The notes under the pieces: model-generated
What the model was told of the DNA's origin: nothing
The model's database searches: none
The model's input: the letters and a program-made list of their open reading frames with translations, nothing else
Translations under genes and position numbers: made by a program
Shown: in pieces, positions 1 through 4,700 of the stretch
Layout of the letters: the number at the start of each line of letters is the position of its first letter
How positions within the stretch are numbered: position 1 is the stretch's first letter
DNA from: Planctomycetota bacterium
GTDB lineage: Bacteria > Planctomycetota > Phycisphaerae > Phycisphaerales > UBA1924
Direction: 5' to 3'
Length of the DNA: 5,174 bases
Assembly: GCA_023412695.1 (NCBI GenBank)
Contig: JAEYNG010000088.1
Span: 1 to 5,174 of the forward strand

Positions 1-7
1 CACGCCT

Positions 8-568
8 GTGTCCGACACCAAGCCGACGCTCGATCATCCGGTCTTTTCGCTCGTGAAGGAGCAGTTCCCTGGGAAGCGGTTTCGCGGGACGGAGTATCGC
101 GGGCAGAGCACGCTGATCGTCGAGCCGGGTGATGCGCACGAGGTGCTGCGGTTCCTGCGGGACGATGCGCGGACGAAGTACAACTTCCTGTCGGACGTGC
201 TGGGGATCGACTACCTCGGGTATCCGACGAAGGCGATCGGCCGGTTCGCGGTGGTGTACAACCTGATCTCGCACGCGTTCGACGATCGGCTGTTCGTCAA
301 GACATTTATCGACCCGTCGCTGCCGACTGATGGGATCGTCGAGGACCCTGCGCTCTATCTCGACAGTGTGTGCGACCTGTGGCCGGGGGCGGAGTGGCCG
401 GAGCGCGAGGTGTTCGACATGTTCGGGATCCGCTTCCGGAACCACCCGGACCTGCGGCGGATCCTGACGTGGGAGGACTACCCGGGGCACCCGCTGCGGA
501 AGGACTACCCGCTTCGCGGCCGCGGCGAGCGCGAGCAGTACCGGATCGTGGGCCGGACGTCGGCCTGA
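8..568 (+). CDS. nuoC: NADH-quinone oxidoreductase subunit C (30-kDa subunit)
   Basis: This encodes the NuoC subunit of respiratory complex I. It sits in the peripheral arm with NuoB and NuoD, near the quinone-reducing site on the cytoplasmic face of the membrane. The 186-residue protein has the normal length of a stand-alone NuoC. Its Complex1_30kDa domain spans about residues 40-170. The family signature is perfect at residues 132-153: ERE, then DMF, His146 and the RRIL end. It is followed by the conserved EDYPGHPLRKDYPL stretch at 156-169. The GTG at base 8 gives a sensible N-terminus (MSDTKPTLDH). Only seven bases precede it, so its ribosome site is out of view and a slightly earlier start cannot be excluded. 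The gene ends in TGA, and no nuoD follows within the window. It is not a NuoCD fusion, because it stops directly after the 30-kDa domain. Confidence 0.96.
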   Translation: MSDTKPTLDHPVFSLVKEQFPGKRFRGTEYRGQSTLIVEPGDAHEVLRFLRDDARTKYNFLSDVLGIDYLGYPTKAIGRFAVVYNLISHAFDDRLFVKTFIDPSLPTDGIVEDPALYLDSVCDLWPGAEWPEREVFDMFGIRFRNHPDLRRILTWEDYPGHPLRKDYPLRGRGEREQYRIVGRTSA

Positions 569-597
569 TCGAAATCTGACGGCTGAGGCGCAGGACC

Positions 598-617
598 GGG
601 GATGCAAGGGACATCCC
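598..617 (+). other. Small hairpin downstream of nuoC
   Basis: GGGATG (599-604) pairs with CATCCC (612-617) as a perfect 6-bp stem around a 7-base loop, 30 bases after the nuoC stop. No T-run follows, so it is not a standard intrinsic terminator. It could protect the 3' end of the nuoC transcript, act within a leader, or be chance in GC-rich DNA. The stem overlaps the ATG of the candidate leader ORF at 602, so folding would hide that start. Confidence 0.35.
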
Positions 618-676
618 TCGTGGTATGCTGCGCAGATACCGGGGGAAAGCGCCTCGTGGAGCAGGTCGATGAGTGA
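602..676 (+). CDS. Candidate 24-aa leader ORF upstream of the zinc-ribbon/TPR gene
   Basis: An ATG at 602 opens a 24-codon frame ending at TGA 674-676. The peptide begins MQGTSLVVCCADTG and ends LVEQVDE. An AGGA at 592-595 lies six bases before the ATG, a workable ribosome site. The stop overlaps the start of the 348-aa gene by eight bases (ATGAGTGA, 669-676), the geometry expected for translational coupling. Nothing in the peptide is recognised. In high-GC DNA a 24-codon open frame is easily chance. The frame also conflicts with the promoter suggested at 621-629, which would start transcription inside it, so at most one of the two readings is right if there is a single transcript. Confidence 0.22.
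   Translation: MQGTSLVVCCADTGGKRLVEQVDE
621..629 (+). promoter_or_regulatory. Possible extended -10 element for the 348-aa gene
   Basis: TGGTATGCT fits the TGn-TATnnT form of an extended -10 element (hexamer TATGCT at 624-629). No convincing -35 box lies 16-18 bases upstream, as is common for extended -10 promoters. Transcription would begin near 636, leaving a leader of about 33 bases before the ATG at 669. The element lies inside a small inverted repeat (GGTAT 622-626 with ATACC 636-640), which could be an operator or chance. This is a pattern match to a sigma-70 consensus, and the host's own consensus is unknown. Confidence 0.25.
622..640 (+). other. Small inverted repeat/hairpin
   Basis: GGTAT (622-626) pairs with ATACC (636-640). 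CT and AG extend the stem inward past one bulged G, around a GCGC loop. It lies four bases after the previous hairpin, so the 100-base gap holds two consecutive stem-loops just before the ribosome site of the next gene. It could be an operator, a leader structure or coincidence. Confidence 0.3.
658..661 (+). promoter_or_regulatory. Ribosome binding site for the 348-aa gene
   Basis: GGAG at 658-661 lies seven bases before the ATG at 669. This is good Shine-Dalgarno spacing and fixes that start. The surrounding GAGCAGGTC (659-667) recurs at 675-683 just inside the gene, so a second GAG-type motif sits immediately downstream of the start. Confidence 0.6.
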
Positions 677-683
677 GCAGGTC
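659..683 (+). repeat. 9-bp direct repeat straddling a start codon
   Basis: GAGCAGGTC occurs at 659-667 and again at 675-683, a 16-base period. The ATG at 669 lies between the copies. The first copy carries the end of the ribosome site, and the second encodes Glu-Gln-Val with the preceding frame. This may be a small local duplication or coincidence. Confidence 0.4.
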
Positions 684-1715
684 CAGTTCAAGTTCCGGCA
701 CGTGGGCGCGAACGGCAACGTCGAGGGGTTCCTGGCCAAGCGCGGGCGGATCGAGGGGGAGACGCTCGAGCTGGGCAGGGAGGCGATCCCGGTCGGGGCG
801 ATCATGAAGGTGTTCACGCGGGCCAACCGCGTGATCCTGGTGATCAACACGGGCGCGCCGGAACCGGCCACCATGGCGCTGGAGGTGTACTCGAACCGGC
901 GGCCGCTCGTGTCGGCGCTCAACCGCGCGTGCTCGGTGATGTGGGTGAAGGTCGAGCGTGCGAAGCTTGAGAAGGCGGGACGGGCGCATGAGTTTCGCGC
1001 GGAGGTGTGCCCGGTGTGCTCGTGCACGCTCGGGCTCTCGCGCCGTGCGGTGACACCGCAGACCTACTGCGAGTTCTGCGACGCGATCTATCCGACGGGC
1101 GCGACGGCGGACACGCTGACCGAAGATCAGCAGTACCGGTGCTGCGACACGTGCGGGCTGTTCGCCAAGCCCAGTTTGTTCACGACGTTCTACTTCTACT
1201 TCCTGCTGGTGGTGTTTGGCTGGCGGTACCAGCAGTCGCACCGGTGCAACTCGTGCATGCGGGGCGAGGCGTGGAAGATGCTGCTGATCAACGCTCCGTT
1301 CGTCCTCGGGCTGTTCGTCGCGGTGCCGCAGCTCGTGCGGGCGTACTTCGGCGGTTCGACGATGAGCGCCAAGTACGGCGGGCTCGACTCGGCCAACGCA
1401 GCGGCGAAGGCCGGGAAGTGGGAAGCGGCCGTCGAGGGGTATCGGCAGATCGAGGAGCGGCTGGGCTCCTGCGCGGGCGTGCGGTTCAATCGCGGCATGG
1501 TCCTCGCGCATCACCAGAAACTGCCCGAGGCCGCGCTGGCGATGGAAGAGGCGCTGGCGGACTGCTCGAACTATCGCCCCGCGTTCAACGCGCTCGCGGC
1601 GATCTACGACGCGATGAAGGAGCACGACGCGGCGAGCGCTCTGCGGGCGCAATGGATCGAGCTCGACAGCATCGACGACCGGCCGCCCGCGGAGATCGAG
1701 CCGGCGATGGCGTAA
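669..1715 (+). CDS. Zinc-ribbon, membrane-associated TPR protein of unknown function
   Basis: I do not recognise a named family. Residues 1-105 look like a small all-beta domain ending in a helix, which could be PH-like. Next come CxxCxC at Cys114/117/119 with CxxC at Cys134/137, then CCxxC at Cys158/159/162 with CxxC at Cys193/196. These are two likely zinc ribbons. A hydrophobic stretch at 168-184 (FTTFYFYFLLVVFGW core) lies between the knuckles of the second ribbon, and another lies at about 203-224. Residues 238-336 form about three TPR-like helix pairs, for example AAAKAGKWEAAVEGYRQIEE. There is no signal peptide, so the soluble parts are probably cytoplasmic, with the hydrophobic pair forming a membrane hairpin. 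This is inferred. The layout suggests a protein-binding scaffold at the membrane. It lies 100 bases after nuoC with its own ribosome site, so it may be co-transcribed or have its own promoter. The gene itself is certain; its role is not. Confidence 0.9.
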   Translation: MSEQVQFKFRHVGANGNVEGFLAKRGRIEGETLELGREAIPVGAIMKVFTRANRVILVINTGAPEPATMALEVYSNRRPLVSALNRACSVMWVKVERAKLEKAGRAHEFRAEVCPVCSCTLGLSRRAVTPQTYCEFCDAIYPTGATADTLTEDQQYRCCDTCGLFAKPSLFTTFYFYFLLVVFGWRYQQSHRCNSCMRGEAWKMLLINAPFVLGLFVAVPQLVRAYFGGSTMSAKYGGLDSANAAAKAGKWEAAVEGYRQIEERLGSCAGVRFNRGMVLAHHQKLPEAALAMEEALADCSNYRPAFNALAAIYDAMKEHDAASALRAQWIELDSIDDRPPAEIEPAMA

Positions 1716-1726
1716 TCGGCGGGCTC
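1698..1726. terminator. Weak stem-loop at the convergent gene ends
   Basis: GAGCC (1698-1702) pairs with GGCTC (1722-1726), and CGAT (1705-1708) pairs with ATCG (1715-1718), separated by a small internal loop. The structure spans both stop codons of the convergent genes. Neither strand has a T-run after it, so it does not qualify as a standard intrinsic terminator. It might slow polymerase or stabilise 3' ends in both directions. Confidence 0.2.
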
Positions 1727-4700
1727 AGCGCGGCGCGGTGATGGTCGCGGGCTCGAGGATCTGGATCTCGTCCTTCACGAGGTCCCACTTCAGGCGGCGG
1801 GCGGTGAAGGGCGCAGCGCGGCGGTCATCAAAGAGCGTGACGGTGCCGCCCGGGCCGGCGGTGGCGACCGCGGTGCCGGCGCGGGCGTCGTAGAGCACCT
1901 TCTCGCCGACGAGCCGCTGCGGGCCCGATTCGGTGTAGACCGAGCCGGTGGCCTCGGCGTAGATCAGCTTGCCGCCATCGCTCTGCGCTCCGCTCCTGGG
2001 TGTCATGTCGAGCTTGGCCTGGAGGCGGTCGCTGGTCATGCGGGTGAGCGGGCGGTTGTCGAGGGGCTTGTGGACGACCTCGATCTTCTCGAAGAGGTCG
2101 AGGATGCCGGTGTCGCGCGTGAAGACCATGGACTTGGCCCAGCGGAAGCTGGACGTGCCGCGGTGCGACGTGACGAGCGGCGCGTCGGCGTCCTGCTCTT
2201 CCTGCGAAGCGTCCGGCGAGCGCTGGTCGTAGACGACCGCGCGGCCGGCGGTCGGAGCGCGGACGGTTCCCTCGACATCGTCGGCGATGAGGCGCGGGGC
2301 CTCGATGTAGCTGATGGTTTCGAGCGTGCGGTCCGCGCCGGGTTGTGTCGGCGCGGCGTAGGCGCGGCTCTCGACGGTCGCTGGCTTGCCGTCCACGCGG
2401 TCTTCGATGGAGCCGTAGGCGGTGGCGCGGAGGAAGCGGCGGTCGCCGAGCTCTGACTCGATGCCACCGCCCGATGCGCCATTGGTCGGCACTTCGGCGA
2501 CGGCGTTCGTCTCGCCGTTCTCGCTTGAGAGCTCGACGCGGATGCGCTCGGCGTTGACGGTGTCGCGGAGGAGGGGCTCGTCACGGATAACGCGGGCCTC
2601 GCCCCGGCACTCGAGGATGCCGGAGACGTTGTCGAACGTCATCCAGTCGCTCCAGTTGGCGGCGATGCGGGTCGTGCCGTCGCCCGATTCGGCGGGTTGC
2701 TCGTGCGTGAAGCGGCCGGGGGCGAAGACGTCCATGGTCTCGGCGAGGCCGTTGAGCTCCACGATGGTGGAGGTGATGACCGATGCGCGGCTGGCGACCT
2801 GGACGTCCGGGCCGGTAACGGACGCGAGCTGACGCTGCGCGTGGCCGCGGATGCGACGGCCCGCGGCCCAGACGCCGTCGCCGCGATCGAAGCGTGCGAG
2901 GCGGTCGCCGTCGCCGAGGGCTTCGAAGTCGGTGACGATGATCTCACCGTTGGTGTCGCGGGTCATGGAGGCTTCGAGCTTGGGCGCGGCGAGGGTGGCG
3001 TCGTCCTTGCCAACGATCGCGCCGATGCCGTCGCCATGCGCGATGAGGTAGGTCGGTTCAGCCTCTCCGTCGCGGCTAGGTTTGAAGCTGACTTCGACGC
3101 GGTCGCCGCGGAGCACGCCGTCGCCGTGGTTGCCCGCGGAGAGGGAGACTTCAACGCCCTCCGGGCGGCGCCAGCCGCGGGCCAGCGCTTCGACATCGCC
3201 TTCGACGAGCAGCTTGCGGAGGACGGTGGTCTGTTCGCCATGCTCGACGAAGTCGGCGCGGATGAGATCACCGGCGAGCGAGGCGGCGTTGTCGGTCGCG
3301 AATGCGCGGCCGTGGAACTCGGCCCATTCGAGCGCATCGCGGATCTGGTTGTCGCGCGAGCGGAACTGGAAGTTGGCGGCGCGGTCCCAGTCGATGATTC
3401 GGGAGAAGAACTCGGGGCGGACCTGCACGAGCCAGTTGGGCAGGCCGCGGTCGTTCTCCGTCATCGCGGTGTGGTTCAGGTCTTCGGTCAGCGTGCCGAG
3501 CATGCCCGCGCTGGGGATGTCGGCGACGCCGGTGCCGAGGTTGACGTGGATCGTCTTGCCGGCGAGGCAGCCGGCCTCGGGCGCGGCGAGCCAGACTTGC
3601 GGGGAATCGCCGCCGGAGGAGAGGGTCATGTCGCGCAGGGTGGCGAAGTACTCAAGCTCGTCGCACCCGCCGCGGGCGCCGATCTCGGCGTCGCTGAGGC
3701 GTACGAAGGAGTTTGCGCCGGGCGCGCGGGAGGTGAACCGGAGCGTGAGGTGGTTGCCGCGATCGAGCTCTCGCGGTGGCGGAGACACGGCGATCGGGTT
3801 GACGGCGAGCGGGCCGTCCCAGGTGAGCTCGATATCGTCATCGCCGTCGATGAAGAGCTTGGATGGCCACTGCTGCGCTGCGGCATTGGGTGCGGGGGCG
3901 GCGGGCGCCGACTCGGCATCGGGCTGGCCGGATGTTGCGTCGGGCTGCGGCGCGGCGTCGGTTGCTTCGGCCTGCGCAGCGAGCGCGAGAGCGGGGATCG
4001 CCGCGATCGGCGGGAGGCCGAGGTGATGCGAGACCGGGGCGTTGCGACGGGCGCGGGGACGCTCACGCTTGGGGGAGGACGCGGGGGTGCGCGCGGCGAG
4101 GCTGTCGGCGTTGTCGCCAAAGGTGTCGGCCGGGAGCTTGTTGTCGAGCGTGCGGAACCAGACGAAGAGCATGTCGGAGGCGATCTCGCGGCGTTGCTGG
4201 GTGACGCGGACCTTGTTGGCGAAGACGGCCTCGTAGAGGTCTTCCTTGGGAGGCGGGGCCTGCGCGGCGGCGCGTGCGGCGGCGACCGCCGCGGCCGGGG
4301 AGATGGGCATCGGGCCGCCAGTCGCGGTGTCGTCGGACGCGTCGGCGGCGACGGTCTCGGTGGGCTCGCCGGGCTCGGGTGTTGTCGGCGCGGCGGCCAG
4401 GTCGGGCTGGTTGCTGCCTTCGGGCGCGGGCTCGGACTCGGCGATGGCGAGCCGGCGTGACTCCTCGGCTTCGACCTGCGCGAGGAACGCGCGATCGTCG
4501 AACGCGGCCGCGATCTCGTAGTCATCGCCGTCTGTTGGGATGGCGATTGCGTCAACGGGCTCGGCTCCGTCGGCGGCGGCGATCTCGGGCTGCTGCGCGG
4601 GGTCGGGCTCGCCGGCGTCGCGCTGGCGTGCGCGGTAGCGGATGACACCGTCCTTGACGACTTTGAGGTACTCGATGCGGTCGAGGACCTGATTGCCGCG

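Noticed and set aside
306..1652. A 448-codon open frame on the - strand opposite nuoC and the zinc-ribbon gene
   Set aside because: It is Arg/Pro/His-rich with no domain, and it is in register with the 348-aa gene, so the same avoidance of TTA, CTA and TCA explains it. The + strand proteins carry a perfect NuoC signature and ordered cysteine motifs.
1007..1741. A 244-codon + strand frame overlapping the zinc-ribbon gene
   Set aside because: It is an Arg/Ala/Gly-rich out-of-frame translation with no motifs. The overlapping frame has zinc knuckles, hydrophobic segments and TPRs.
1752..1770. Stem-loop CGAG...CTCG as terminator for the + strand gene
   Set aside because: It is a short stem of four pairs plus one wobble, within coding sequence of the opposite gene and with no T-run after it.
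2697..4460. A 587-codon open frame on the + strand opposite the giant gene
   Set aside because: It is codon-aligned with the - strand gene, so its stops would need TTA, CTA or TCA codons in that gene, which are rare at high GC. Its protein shows no recognisable domain, while the - strand has clear LptC/OstA patterns.
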